Of a DNA stretch of 64,000 nucleotides, positions 45,215 through 57,900 are shown piece by piece. The stretch comes from Desmodesmus armatus (taxonomy: Eukaryota > Chlorophyta > Chlorophyceae > Sphaeropleales > Scenedesmaceae): contig VIIQ02000244.1 in NCBI GenBank assembly GCA_007449985.2, positions 1 through 64,000 on the forward strand, in the 5' to 3' direction. Position numbers and translations under genes: made by a program. Each line of letters opens with the position of its first letter. Position 1 is the stretch's first letter. The notes under the pieces are model-generated. The model ran no database searches and had not been told where the DNA came from. It saw only the letters and a list, made by a program, of their open reading frames with translations.

Positions 45215-48200
45215 ATGTCTGCTATAGGAGGCGCCAGAATGCTGCCGATGATCGGTACCTGCGTTTCGCTCTCCTGGCAGATCTTGCAACTGCTGCTGAC
45301 ATCCAAGGGCAACAAACAAGAGCACAAATCGTTGCAGCGCGCGCTAACAAACATCCACAGGTTTCTACAAGCAGTTCCACCCGATGGTGTCTCTGCAGAG
45401 GGCAATCATGTGTTAGGTGAGTTGGTGCTGTAGGTGGAATGTGGCAGCACAAGGGTGCCCTTTCAGTAAGCTTCGGCAGCTGTGGGAGCAGAGTGTTCAA
45501 GTAGTTCACAACAGCCGCAAACAGCAGCAACCACTTTTAGATCCCTGGTCAGGTGTCGAGACAAGGATCAGTGCCTGACAGTTACTGTCACTGAGTGTGG
45601 GATTGCGGCAGTACTGGCACCGTACACTAGTACTGCAGTGGGTCTGCACCAAATTATGACACTGCCAGCCACGCCCGTACGCCCGTACGTACGCACACAC
45701 ACAACACACACACGCACGCACAAGGGGGTCACAAGCAACCTCCTGCCAGTTTCATCTGCTCCCTCCCTTCTCAGATCACATACAGGCAACTGCCGCTGTC
45801 AGATAGATGTGGTATCAGTCAGCTACAGTGCCAGCTTTGATGTAGGCTGTTGTGTGCTGTTTTGATGCTTGTCACCTGCAGAGCAGCTGCTTGAGCAGCT
45901 GCAGGAGATACATATGCTGCTGGTCAGGGTCGGGAACATGAGCACACTGGTGGCCTTGATCAAGGCTGAGGCAGTGCGTGACGAGTTCCAGCGGACCAGC
46001 AGAGACCTTATCAACACCTTCAACATCCTGGCGCAAGGGGAGCAGCTGCTAGTGAGTGGCAGGGTGTGAGCAGCTGTGGGTTGTGTGTCATGGGGGAAGG
46101 GTATTCGCAGCAGGCAGTCTCCTTGTTGCCTGTGGTCTGTTCACACCCATGAAGTGCACATTGCTCTGCATGGAACTTGTCATAGCAGCCAATTGTCTGT
46201 CTGGCACCGCAGCCATGATTCACAGCCAACTGCAGATGCAGGGACCAGAGCGTGGGCATGTTGTGCGGCCTTTTCCTTTTCTTTCTGCCGCAGAAAGGTG
46301 CACGGGCCAGCGTCCAGGACCTGAAACAGATCAGCAATGACCTACAGCGCAGCCAGTCCGAGTTCTTTGTCCTGGAGGAGGCCCGGCACAGCAGGTCAGC
46401 ATGTAGATCAGCTAGCCCGGCTTTGACTTGGATGTGCCTGGGCTGCCTGTTAGAGGTGTGATCACGCAGATCTTGCTGTGGTACAACCATCCTGTACATG
46501 CTGGTTCCCAGCAGTTCGTGTGCCCAACTGCTTTCGTCACCGCATGAGCAGCTGACATAGCACTTACTGCACTTTGCTGCGCAGGTTGATGACTGTGGCC
46601 TCTAGCGCCAAGCGCAATCAACTCCCAGAGCAGCTGCTGCAGCGCAACTTGCTGGATGAACTCAAGGATTTGCCAGAGGTGAGGCATGTCACGATGATGC
46701 AGCACATGCAGCCTCTTCTGTCTGCGAAGAGCATTCAATTGAATTGCAGCTGGTGGCTGTTTTGTTACACCAGACTCCGTTTTTGCTGATAGCTGCACGG
46801 GCTAGGCTGAGTTGGGCTGAGCTGTCAAGATGGCTCCCTGTGCATCTTCCAAAAAATGCAACCGTGCTCCTGCATACCTGCGGAAGTACACTGGCTGCAC
46901 TGCTGATCAAATGCTGGCATACAAACTGCCCGGCTACGGTGACACTAGCAAGCGAGCCACAGGCTCATGAGTGTGCCCAGAGGGCCTATTAACGCCCCCC
47001 AGTCTCTCAGTTTGGCACCATCACTGTGCGTCGCATGTGCCTGCACAGGTGGCTGACCTGGGGCCAGAGGAGCTGCTGTCAGAGTTCAGGGCGCTGCAAG
47101 AGCTTGCACTGGCCAGCTACAGCCCCCCCAAGACTGATGGGCCCGCAGATGACACAGGCGTCAGCGACCAGAGGACCAAGAGCAAGATCAATACTGAGAT
47201 GGAGGACTTTCTGCTGCAACAGGTAATTGTGATGTTTGATGGTTATAGGCACTAGAATTCAAATTGCTGCATCGCACATGTCCGTGCGGATACCGCTAAG
47301 CACTTGTGACGGGAGCGCCAGTGTCCACAGGGAAGGCGGGGACGGACGGCGTACGTCGTGTCCCCAAATATCTTGTAGCAATCTTGCAGCTTGAAGAGCG
47401 CTTTCAACCATGCGACCAGCAAACACGTGCATTCAAATGAACCCGCCACGATGGCATCGTCAAATTCACAACTGGCTGCTCAGGGCTTACTATGTTATAC
47501 ATTGCAGCCGGTTTTTTTTGGGGGGGGGGCACCCCGTTGATATGCGCTACCAACAGCACCAGTCATGCGCTACTAACCTGAAGCACTGACAGCAGCAGCG
47601 CATGCAGACCCACTGGGCTCCTGAGGATGGGGACAACACGGCATAATCAGACATATTTGGCACTTGACAACCCTGCCCCGTGCTGCTGATGCTAACAGGT
47701 GTGTGGTGCCATTGCGGCCAGTGTACATGCCACAACACCGGAGGTACTGCTTGTGGATGCCCCTCCCAACTACGTTTGTCCCATCAGCAAGCAGCTGATG
47801 GTTGAACCCGTGCTGCTGGTGGAGACAGGCCACACCTACGAAGCAGCAGCCATTCACAGGTGGCTCTGTTCAAGTGACCTGTGTCCACTGAGCGGTAAGA
47901 AGCTCAGCAGCAAGCAGACAGCTCCCAACTATGCCCTTAAAGGCGCGATTGCAGACTGGGCTGCAGCACACAGCGTGACCATGCCACTGGCCCCAGTGTA
48001 CAGCACAACCAATGCTGACAGCACCCGCTCAGCAGGCTCAGCAGCGGCGGCAGCAGCAGGGGCGGCGGCAGCGGCTAGCACGCATGCCAACACCTATTCC
48101 AGCAGGCCACTGGCAGGAGACGCAGGCAATGCTAGCGGCGCTGACCGCAGCCACGCAGAGGAGTCAGCAATGGCGGCAGCGGCAGCAGCAGCAGCGGCCG

Positions 48201-48899
48201 ACAGCATGCACGGCAGCAGGTACTCTAGCAGGCAACCAACGGCAGCTGCAGGTGCAAGCATTGGGATAGACATCAGCAGCTTCTCTGGGCCCAAAAGCAG
48301 CAGGAGTGGTGCGGGGCGGTCTTGCCGCTGCACCCGGACACGCTGGGCGATTGGAGCCATTGCACTGCTGCTCACAGTGGCAGTGGCAATCGGCTTAGGG
48401 GTCGGCTTGCCCATGGTGACTCGCCGCAGCAAAGGTGAGACAAGGAGATGTTGATCGCCGCTTTTAGGGCAACTTGGTGGATATCCTCAACCAGCTGTCA
48501 GGTGATGCAGGATGGTATGTGCACGTAGCGGACTCCGTTGTTGGAGGTAGAGGGGCCTTCAGAGCGTTCCCTGGCAGCGGCTGGACCCGTGAGTGTTTGG
48601 AGTGCTTCAGTGGGCCATGGTTGCTGTTGATGGTGCCATATGGTACTTACTGGTTAGTGGCACCGTTTTGTCGCTAGCACTGGAATGGTTTCAGATGCTC
48701 ACCCCCCCCCCCAAAAACACACACATGTCCCTTTTGCACAGGCCTGCCAGGCTGCTGTGACAGCACCACCGGCAACAACACAACTGCTTCGGAGCAGACC
48801 TCCCTTACCAACTCAAGCTCAGTTCCTCCAAAAGAAATGCCCAGCCAATCTCAAGGCACAGACACAATCTGTCCGTCACCCGCCAAAACTATGCTATAG
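45215..48899 (+). CDS. Membrane-anchored U-box protein with HeLo/MLKL-like N-terminus
   Basis: Seven exons join in phase to 544 residues: 45215..45416, 45882..46051, 46294..46394, 46585..46678, 47049..47222, 47699..48434 and 48742..48899. Residues 1-245 are amphipathic helices (MLPMIGTCVSLSWQILQLLL, NKQEHKSLQRALTNIHRFL, RDLINTFNILAQG) laid out like the four-helix HeLo/MLKL-type bundle; this call is by pattern only. A U-box follows at about 269-333: PPNYVCPISKQLMVEPVLL, TGHTYEAAAIHRWL, CPLSGKKL, the E2-binding fold of ubiquitin ligases. Then comes an Ala/Ser-rich linker, one transmembrane helix (about 461-486, IGAIALLLTVAVAIGLGVG) and a Ser/Thr-rich tail with CC. Predicted role: membrane-bound E3 ligase; target unknown. 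An additional 5' exon is possible because the reading frame is open only to 45167 upstream. Confidence 0.8.
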
Positions 48900-49598
48900 T
48901 ATGCTTGGTGCATGCATACGATTGCATGCAGAGGAATTTTTTAAAAGGGTTGGCGTGGAGCCCAAACACCTTGTTCCAGTGTGCATGATGTCAACCATTC
49001 ACCCGATGCACAACACATCAGATGGCCTGCTTTCAGCCTCCAATCTCTGAGAGTGTCGAAGTCAGCGCATGTGTGGCTATCATTCACATACGTATGTGGT
49101 ATGTGGCCGGGAGCCGGCCAGAGTCAACCGCTGGCTGGGGTCCTTATGGGGGCCAGTTGACCTGGATGTTGGTGAGGTTGCATGTGGATGGTTGACAGCG
49201 GAGCAAGGTTCAACCATGTTCCAACAAAGTTCACAGGGAAACGTGTGTGCACGTGGTTCCAGGGCAATCTGTTCAAATCTTGCATGCGTACATACCTTGG
49301 AGTTTATTTCTGAAATTATCAATTGAAGCTGCAAGCTGCTGCTTGTTCAAACAAATTAGTGATGCGCATCATGTCAGCATGCTGGAGCTGGGCATTGCAC
49401 CTCACAACCAGCAGCAGCCAGCAACGCTGTTACAACTCCCCACAGCAGTGCAGCAACACGATATGTATGTAGCTACATATCAGCGATGCCATTTGCTGGC
49501 AGCACTCAAAATGAACAGTAGGAGCTGTATCGCTACAGTACAGCCACAATTGGGGCATCTGCTGAACCCATCTGCTGCTACCTGCCAACTCCATGCAG
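48900..49598. other. Intergenic or upstream-exon region
   Basis: This lies between the U-box stop and the first placed exon of the Pro/Ala-repeat gene, whose 5' exon(s) and start must lie here or be unrecognised. The frame of the repeat exon stays open leftward to 49247, but the composition there does not look coding. Confidence 0.4.
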
Positions 49599-51176
49599 GT
49601 GATGTTGCACAAAGTGTCTCCCCCAGCCCCACCCCGTCCTCCCCGGCACCATTAGCGTCTGCCCCAGCCCTACCCCGGCCTCTCGCACCGCAGGGGGTAC
49701 CATCACCAGGTAACCCTCCCCTGGATTCTATGGATCCTCGGGAGAGGGATTACCCGCAGCTCCCATCTCCCAAGCCAACACCAGCCACAGCAACCCCAGC
49801 CGCTGCTCCAGCTCCAGCTCCAGCTCCAACTATAACTCCAGTTCCAGCTCCAACTCCAGCTCCAGCTCCAGCTCCAGCTCCAGCTCCAACTATAACTCCA
49901 GTTCCAGCTCCAACTCCAGCTCCAGCTCCAGCTCCAGCTCCAACTATAACTCCAGTTCCAGCTCCAGCCCCAGCTCCAGCTCCAGCCCCAGCAGAGGCCA
50001 TTTCTGGCCCTAACAAGCTGACTCCAGCAGCAAACGAGGCCATTGCTGATGCTATTGCCAGGGCCAAGCCTACACTGCGTGGCCGTGATGCACAGAGGGT
50101 GCTTGACAGCATGCCGGGCCCTCTTGAGAAGGTGGGGCATGGCACTGCAACAGCAGGACACAGCACATCACTTATCGTGACACCCTACTGACCAGCTCGG
50201 CACATGACAGTAGCATGCGATGTACAGTAGCACAGTGCCTCTGCTGTACTGTCACACTGAAGCATCTCCTCCCTCCTCAGGAGCTGGGCCAGCTTGCCTA
50301 ACTGCTTAGAGAGCTTAGAGAGCTTGCTGCCTGCTTGACCCTCACAATGTTGAGCAACGCCCTGCTGCCTGCGTTGTTTTACCATCTCCTCACACTGCAG
50401 GTTGCTGTAGGCAAGGCTACAGGAGTCCCTGTCCAAATTGCTGTTGCTCGCGCAGTCACAGACGTGCAGCAGAAGGTGCCACTCAACCCCCAGGTAAAAG
50501 TCTGACCCCCCACTCAGAAGAAGTCTCTCTTCTTTCTTGCGCATGGCAGCATTGGGGAAGCATGGGTTGGTGGAAGACACCAGCTGGCAATGTGTATCCC
50601 TAAGATAAGCCTTCTATTTGAAGGTGCAGGGCAAGCCTCACTGTCTGTAATCTAGCCACTGCCACTGCTTTGATTGCTCAGTCTGAGGGAGCAACTGGTA
50701 AAGCTTGACCAACTTGCTTTTCTGTGTGGCACACAAAGCCGTTGTGCTGATTGTACTTCGAGTACCGGTGTCCTGCACATAGCCAGGTACATGTGCACTG
50801 CGTGCATTCACCTCGTTGCACAACACATACCCTTCATGAGACACATACTATGTTGGTTTGCGCTTTGTGACATGGTGCAGCCTGCAAACTTTGAGATGTC
50901 TTGTCCACCCTTGTCCACCCTTGTATGCGCTGCGCTCCCCTGAATCGTCCTATCTGTCCACCCAACTTGCCTCTGCCATAGGCTTTGCAAACATCGTGCC
51001 CTGCCGTGCCCTGGTTGGTTCACTCACACCGTCCGTGTGTGATGCCTAACAACTGATCTAACACCCCCAGTTTTTTTGCTGTTGCCGCCCTCCCCTGCCC
51101 ACAGGCCCGACAGTCCGTCCTGGATGCTGCCTACCGTGTGTACACATCCAGCCCTGCAACCCTGGCAACCCCTTGA
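49599..51176 (+). CDS. Pro/Ala-repeat protein, 5' end not found
   Basis: Exons 49599..50131, 50401..50493 and 51105..51176 join consistently (phase 0 at both internal junctions; TGA at 51174). The protein starts in an SPSPTPSSPAP-type region, then carries about 60 residues of PAPAPA with three TITPVPAPTP units, and ends in an Ala-rich helical part (NEAIADAIARAKPTLRGRDA; VAVGKATGVPVQIAVARAV; ARQSVLDAAYRVYTSSP). Pro/Ala/Ser arrays like this are typical of hydroxyproline-rich wall or matrix glycoproteins in green algae, but no signal peptide is seen because the first exon is missing. The first placed exon begins in phase 1, so at least one upstream exon exists. It could share a transcript with the U-box gene, but that gene has its own stop at 48899. 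Confidence 0.6.
49805..49993 (+). repeat. Minisatellite coding for (PA)n/TITPVPAP units
   Basis: The GCTCCA hexamer alternates with three copies of ACTATAACTCCAGTTCCAGC at intervals of 66 and 60 bases. The reading frame is kept throughout, giving alternating Pro-Ala with TITPVP breaks. Confidence 0.9.
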
Positions 51177-53027
51177 CCCTACTCTGAAGCCAGTGGGTGA
51201 TGTCCCCGAACCCCTCGACGCTTCTCATGCCACCATGGCTGATTGGGAAATTCTAACAATTCCACGAACATGACTGGTGACCCATGGTTACAAAGGCCAA
51301 GAGCGCAACCATGCCTGGCATGCCTGGAATGGCCGACATAAACGCTACTGGGCCAGCTGCTCCTGGCAACCACTGCTGGTGCTGGTGCTGCCCCCCAAGG
51401 CCCCTCCCATGGCAGTGCTAGACTCGACGAGCGATTGCATTCGCGCTAGCTGCAGCGCTGCTGGCAGTTGTTGTTGTACTTGCTCTGTTGAAGGGATCTG
51501 CCTTTTATGCTGGCAAGTGTGTTGCAACAGGGGTGTGGCTGCTAGGGTTGAGTCATTATGTGTCTTCCACAGCCTGTACCTGCTGGCCCCTGTGTGCAGC
51601 TTGTAAAGCCAGACTCTTATGTTTGTGCCGATTTGGGCTGCATGAGTTGGGTGCAGCTGGGCTTTCTAGGATGCTGCATAGCGTGTCACACGCTAAGTTA
51701 CTGACGTGGCTCAGGCACCGGGTGGTGTGCAGTGGAGAGGTGGGCTGTGGGTTGTACACCTGGTGTTAGGGTGGTGTGCTCGTGCCCGACCCTGAATCCC
51801 AATAGACGCAACCTGAGCATGCTGCCAGCGCTTCGGATGCGCGATCCTGCAGTTGCAGTTGCAGCAGGGTCGGCAAGATTGGTTGCGCAGCAGGGCTGTT
51901 GTTCTGCAGAAGGTACTTGTAAAAGTGTTATGGTGTGGTAACGCGTGTGAACAGAAGCCTGGGGACCAGCAGGTGACAGTGACCACTCAGCAGGCTTGTG
52001 TGCATGCAGAGTGTCACAGCATGACATGCCATGGCAGAGCTGAAAGTTGTGAAGTGGTTTTGGCTGCAGGTGGCAGTCATCAAGGTTTTGTCCCCTGGGA
52101 ATGCAGACGTTCTGCATATATAGGCCCCACCTGATTGCATCCCTTCCCCATTTGTACCAGATCATCTGGTACAAATGGTTTTATGGTCACCACGGTGATG
52201 GTGTTTGTTGACTCAGCCACCATCTTGATGGTTTGTTGTGGGTGGATAATGATCAGAGCCATTGTTCGCAGATGCACCATGCAGTCAGTGATTCATGACT
52301 GATACGTGCATTGTAATTCCTCACATCTTTCAAACTGCCAGATGAGGGTGTCATCACTTTGCACTGCAGTCTTGACTGAATCGCCGCGAATGAGCCAGTT
52401 CTCTGCTGACAACAAGCGCCCTGGCCATGCGGCGGCAAAGAGCCCTAGTCCTGCAGCTCTTTGGAGGTCTGCGCTTGAGTAACTGCAGCCCCACCCTGAC
52501 CGTTGTCATCGGTTCCTGTGTACATCCCTGGCGCCACCTTGCCAAAACCAGCACATTCATAAGGGAGCCCTGATCAACCAGGAGCCCTGCTTACCCACTC
52601 AGTGGCAGAGGTGTCAAGGAGTTCCATATAGTTTGAACATATGTGTACGTCACTGACAGCCTTCAGGAATCATAACACAAGGCACAGCAGCACAGCTATG
52701 CTATAAAGTAGGACAGCACAAAAGCACACTCAAAGCAACAGCAGCAGCGCAAAGGCAGGCACAAGGCAAGTGCAACTGCAGTTGCACTTCACAGACTACT
52801 AGTAGGCGTGCTGTGTGTCATACACAGACACACTCTTGTGCCTAAGGACAGGGACTGCTGGGCCTGTAGCCGGCCAAGCAAACAAGGCAACAAGTCCGCT
52901 AGCGCTTTGTTTCACAACGCGTCTGGTATGCTGACTGAGTTCCACTGGACACCACTGCCGTCTGTGGGCAATGGCTCACACAGCACACCGTCACATCGTG
53001 CCCACAGTCATGCTCCCCTGTCTGCAG
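51177..53027. other. Gene-poor stretch of about 1.85 kb
   Basis: No frame is supported. It holds the 3' UTR of the Pro/Ala gene and a 31-base palindrome at 52148..52178. Weak plus-strand coding look at about 52840..53010 might be 5' exons of the next gene. Confidence 0.4.
52148..52178. repeat. 31-base palindrome
   Basis: Arms CCATTTGTACCAGA and its exact reverse complement are separated by three bases. It could be a regulatory site, a terminator-like hairpin or a remnant of a foldback element. Confidence 0.9.
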
Positions 53028-53028
53028 T

Positions 53029-53657
53029 ATACCCAGCATCATGCTGGCGAACGGCTGGCCTGTTGGTACCTTCTGTGTTGCACCCCTGGACATCTGGCAT
53101 ACTCAGCAAAGATTCCAGGTTTACAGCTTGCAAGAGTGGTCAAGCTGGTCCAGAGTGATCAAGAGGGTCTCCCCAGGAGGCTCTTGGTCCCCAGCCATTG
53201 GCGCACCCATTCCTAATCAGCGCGCTAAAGCAAAGGTATGCCTACAGCTGGTGGTGTGCTGGACGAATGCTGGCTTACCCTTGAATACACAAGCGGGTTG
53301 CGTAAGCAATGTGATCGCATTATCAACTGATTGTACTTGCAAGTCGATCACGGTAACAGCTGCAATGGATGTATAGACCAAAGGGCCAGCCCAGTTCCCT
53401 GTGGCAAAGAAAGTCTCAGCCTGCAGGTTCTGTCAGTCTGCCATGCTAATTCTGCAGGAGGCACATGCTCCCTTACAGGCACCACAACCACACAGCAGCT
53501 GTTGCAGAAGCATGAGCAGGCCCAGCCCACGAGGAACACCTGCAACATCAGCGGCAACAGCAGCAGCTGCGCACCAGGCAACAGCTTCCTCACGCCCAGG
53601 GGCAAAACACCAGCATGCGGCCAGACCTTGCCTTTCCGTATTGCAGCAGCGACAGCG

Positions 53658-53693
<36 letters not shown>

Positions 53694-53717
53694 CTGTGCA
53701 TGCATGGTCGCGACTAG
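53029..53717 (+). CDS. Possible secreted Cys-rich protein, partial
   Basis: Two plausible exons, 53029..53235 and 53427..53717, join in phase 0 (donor GTATGC after AKAK, acceptor CTGCAG) and end at a TAG. The first has a coding-like mix (FCVAPLDIWHTQQRFQVYSL, EWSSWSRVIKRVSPGGSWSP). The second has seven Cys residues, several N-glycosylation sequons (NTC aside, NIS, NSS) and an Ala-rich end made by a GCA run. This suggests an extracellular product, but neither a signal peptide nor a domain is recognised and the start is not located. The neighbouring secreted Cys-rich gene begins 1.2 kb downstream on the same strand. It could be non-coding. Confidence 0.35.
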
Positions 53718-54960
53718 CTGTTGTGGTATGCGTGGCAGAGTGCAGAAGGCACTGCTTTCAAACCGGGTCACCCAAGCAGCAGGCACTCCTGACACACTGC
53801 AGCACATTGCTGATATTGCACCACCCAGCAGGTGCCAGTGCTCGCCACATACATGCCAGCACAGCAGCATCTGCAGGCCCAGCAGCATCCTCTGCTGCTG
53901 CTGCAGCAGCTGCTGCTGCTGCTTTCGCTGCCAGCAGAGTCAAGCCAGAGGTGCTGCAGCACCTGCTGGTCCTGTGATTGCCCTCAACATGCTTCCGCAC
54001 AGCCAGGTGGCGCATACAATTTGCAAGTGGCGCTGGGTGCTGCACATGGGTCCGCTGTCACTGGAAGATGATCACTGCTGTCCAGGGTCACTCCTAATCG
54101 TCGCATGCGCGCAGCCCGTACAGCAGCACATAATACATCGACTTAGCATATTTGGTGCAAGTTTATGGACTCTTGTCGGTTCGAGTTGCCCACAGTCGTC
54201 AGGAAGATCATGATGATCAGCAGGGTGAACTTAGGCGAAAAGCAGCTGCTGAGGGGGGGTCCCGAAGGGACCTGAGACCCATCCTATGATCACATGAGCT
54301 GACGCTGTCATGGTGGGCGTGACTTCAAGCCACCTTTAGTGTAATTTGATGTGTGTATCTGACTGCAAGCTTTTCTGTGTTCGCTATTCGGCCATGGAAG
54401 ATCACTGTGCACATTACCGAAGAAAGGAACGCAGCATTCAAACATCTCCTCAGTAACGCATTTACAACCAGAAGGTAATAACGACACCTGCCGCGCCCCG
54501 TGCGTTGCATCAGTGCGAGTTGACGCGATAGCAAACAATGATGTGTGACCTTGAACTCGCTGGACAAAAGCTACTCAGCCATTCTACTGTGCACTTAACT
54601 TTTGCGTAGATCACTTGTATCGTTTTCATACTCCACATCTGCTGCTCACCAAACAGTCGCAGTCAGTTCGGGACGGCTGTTGCAGTCCGTATCGCCGCTG
54701 ACGCTGAGTCATGTCGTAAACAGGCACTGCTGGATCGCTTTACGGGCATTATTGTCGACGGACGGTGCTTACTGAGCAGGGTCAGCTGTTCGGTCCAGAG
54801 GCAGGTGAGAATTTCACCTTTGTGCTGGATAGGCGGGTGAACTCCAGCTGGGCGCTCAATGCAAGGTATCACCCTTCATACAAAATGCCCTTACGGGAAC
54901 TCTTGCCTGCTCATGACTATGCACTGTGAGAATCCCGCAGAACGGAACTGATCTCAGCTC
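53718..54960. other. Upstream region of the large Cys-rich gene
   Basis: This includes a GCTGCT-rich segment at about 53880..53930 with frames open on both strands, none of them convincing, and then the presumed promoter of the gene starting at 54961. A short hairpin GGTCCCGAAGGGACC lies at about 54257..54271. Confidence 0.4.
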
Positions 54961-57900
54961 ATGAAGACGGCATTGAGCGCTGTGGTGCTGTGTGGAGCCA
55001 TCTTGGTGATATTTGCACCTACAGCAGCAGCATGGACAACGTTCTCTGCAACGAGGTCAGTGCAACCCCAACGCAGATGCATGTGGCCGATTGATCAAGT
55101 GAACCTGACCTCAGAGGCCATATAGAACGTCTAACGCCCGGCTGGCGTCAGTGCGGCATCGACCTCTGCTTTGGGAGGGGGGGGTGCCAGCTGAGAGATT
55201 GGTATGTGTGCAAACATCAGCGGCCACCATGGCAGACCTTAGATGCCCACAAACAATATTCTAGCGTCACAGCATTTTTGCACAGACAGGCCGCTCACTG
55301 CAGCAATGACTGCTTGTTTTGCTGCTGTGTGGGCACTGGTGGTCTGCAGACCTGCTGACGGGTCGCTGGCCATGCTTTAAGAATTATAATGCTAGGATAT
55401 GCTTTAAATATGCTCAACACCCTGCTGCTGGGTCCCCTGAGTTCGTCTTCCTGGCTTGATCGTCACGTGGCCTATCGTGCAGAGCATCGCAAACTCCTCG
55501 CAGCGAGAGCGTGTTGAGTCAGTATTGAAAAATGCACCTGGCGATAGTGCGCTCGACAACTGTTGGATCGCTGCGGTCTAGGATGGGTCACGAGTGATGA
55601 GTCACCGCTCGTGACAGCCGAGTGACCATCAACGGAATGGTGGCCCATGGGCCCTGCCAAATGTCGTGGAGACAATAAAGTTGTGTATTTGTGCCGACTG
55701 TCGTGGTACTGCAGCCTTCTGCTCAAGACTGTATTGCCCTCGCAGCATGTGTTCAATGTCATCGAATAGTGATTGTGATGCTGCATGTACACACCTGTCG
55801 TCACGAAACGCGTTTCAGGCTGGCTGAAGGCAGCAAACAAGCCAAGAACACCTCAGTCGTACTGCCTCCCAGCGACAAGCAACCAGCCATGCTGAGGCCA
55901 AACGGACACCTTTGGCATTGACCACATGACAATTCAAAACTTTTGTCGATAGCGATGCTCGTATGATGCTCCCAGGTGTGGGCTTCGATATCGACTGTGC
56001 GATGAACGCACTGCTGTTGTAAAAACGACGCGTTTTCTTCTTTTTCACTATGTCCACAAACGCTTTTCACGCTGCAGGTCTGCTCACGGCCGATTAGTTC
56101 TTCCCTTTTGAGACACCTCCCCCCCTGTGGGAAGTGTCCTGACTGCCTCAATAGCATCTTCCTCTAAAGAGGTCGATGCAATAGCATGCATGACAGATGA
56201 CAAGCCAGCGGCACTCATGCAATACTTGATCAGCCGCATAAGATGCATCAACATGGGTTCTGGCCTGTAGCTCCATGTCCGCTGTGGTGTCACTGCTGTT
56301 ACCGCCAGCAGGCCAGAGCAGCGGCCGCCTCAGGGGCGCAGGCTGCAAGCATCGGCCTTCTGCCCCGACGGCTGCATGGATGGCTTCTGCCAGGCAACAA
56401 CAACACCAGGGGGGCTGAGGTGTGCCAAGTGTGAAAACGATTTGCTGGTGGACACAGCCAGCGGCACATGTGGTGAGCAGTTCAGCAGCTGTGTGGCATG
56501 GCAGCAGGGAGGAGCAGCATCAGCAACAGCAACCAACAAAGCAGGAGCAGCAGCAGGGATCACGTGGATAACATGTTGCTTCCTGGCAGTACTGCAGTCC
56601 CAGCAGTGGAGTAAGGGCTGACCCATGTGGCTTTCACTATTCCAGCATGTGCCCTGCGTATACTGACGTCACACAGCAGTTGCTGCTTTGCCACATTGAC
56701 ACCCTGCCTGAGTCGACTCACTCGGCCTGCAGTGTAATAGTAGGTACTGTCCCTGGCCCTTCACTGACCCCGGACACTGCTGCTATGCTGCTGACATCGC
56801 CGCACCAACGCCCTGCCTGATATTCATTCTGCAGGTTGTCCAAAGGGCAAGCACTCAACTGGAAAAGCTTCCTGCTCCGACTGCCCCAAAGGGAGCTACT
56901 GCCCAGGTGTGTTTGTGTGAGTGCAGCACGCACCCCGACACTGCAGTGTCAGCTGGCCGGCCCCCTTGCCTCTGGGGCATGCGTGGGCGAACAGTATGAG
57001 TGGCTGGGTCCTGCGTATGCAGACGTGCTCACACCTGCTTTGTATCGTTCACAGATGTATGTAGAGGTCCTGACATATGCGCCGCTGTGTTGTTCACAAA
57101 TGTACCTGCAGGTGGCACCTTTTCCTATGCCAACCCGCCACTGCATGTGCCATGCCCTGGCAACATGACCACAGTGGGAACAAGGAGGCAGGCACTGCGC
57201 AGCTGCGGTGAGTCCATCTGTTGCCATCCATCAACTGAGACCCCACCTTTGCTGTGTAGATGCACCATTCTGTTGGTACTGTGCGTGTCAGCTGCTGCAA
57301 CAGCACACCAGCTGACCTGCAGCACCATGTTGGCTGTGGTGTGATGCCATCACAGTGAGCCGCACACTGTAGCGGCTACGCAGAACATATTGACGTACGA
57401 CCCACAGCCAGTGCTGCTGCTGTCACTGCTGCATGTCATTGCTGTTGCTGCCCTGCAGTCAACAAGCCCGGCTACTCCTACAATATTGACAGCGCAGGCA
57501 CCCCTTCAGCAGTGCTGTGTGAACCAGGGACATACGGCCCAGGCTTGAAGAAGCAGCGCAGCTGCGTTCCCTGCCCTTCCGGCTTCAACACAAACGGCGA
57601 GTCAGGCGCGCGCTCGCCGTCTGAATGCGGTAGGTGGCTGTTGAGTCTGTGACAGTGCAGCCCTTGGGCTGAGCTGTGGGCTGGGAGGGTGGATCATGGC
57701 TGTGTGTACTGTGGCCCATATGGTAGCAAGTCATGAAGGGCCCCCCTTAGTACTGTTTCCTCATGAGCAGTTGTGCCACTGCTTGGAGTGCCAAAGGCTT
57801 TGGCAGACATGTTTGCTTCTCTGGCCAGGCAGAGCATGTCGCAGCATCACATCATCGGCAGCTGAGTCACAGGAATTAGGCACTGCTTGTGTCGGATGGT

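Noticed and set aside
49805..49993. Regularly spaced repeats that could be taken for a CRISPR array
   Set aside because: Repeats are in frame with a Pro/Ala protein, spacers are themselves repeat hexamers, and the host is a eukaryote.
49703..50166. Minus-strand Gly/Ala or Ser/Trp repeat proteins opposite the Pro/Ala array
   Set aside because: Pure shadows of the plus-strand minisatellite, which has phase-consistent exons on both sides.
53433..53888. Minus-strand Cys-rich frame opposite the 53-kb gene
   Set aside because: The Cys runs are the reverse reading of GCA/CAG triplets; the plus-strand frame has better splice support.
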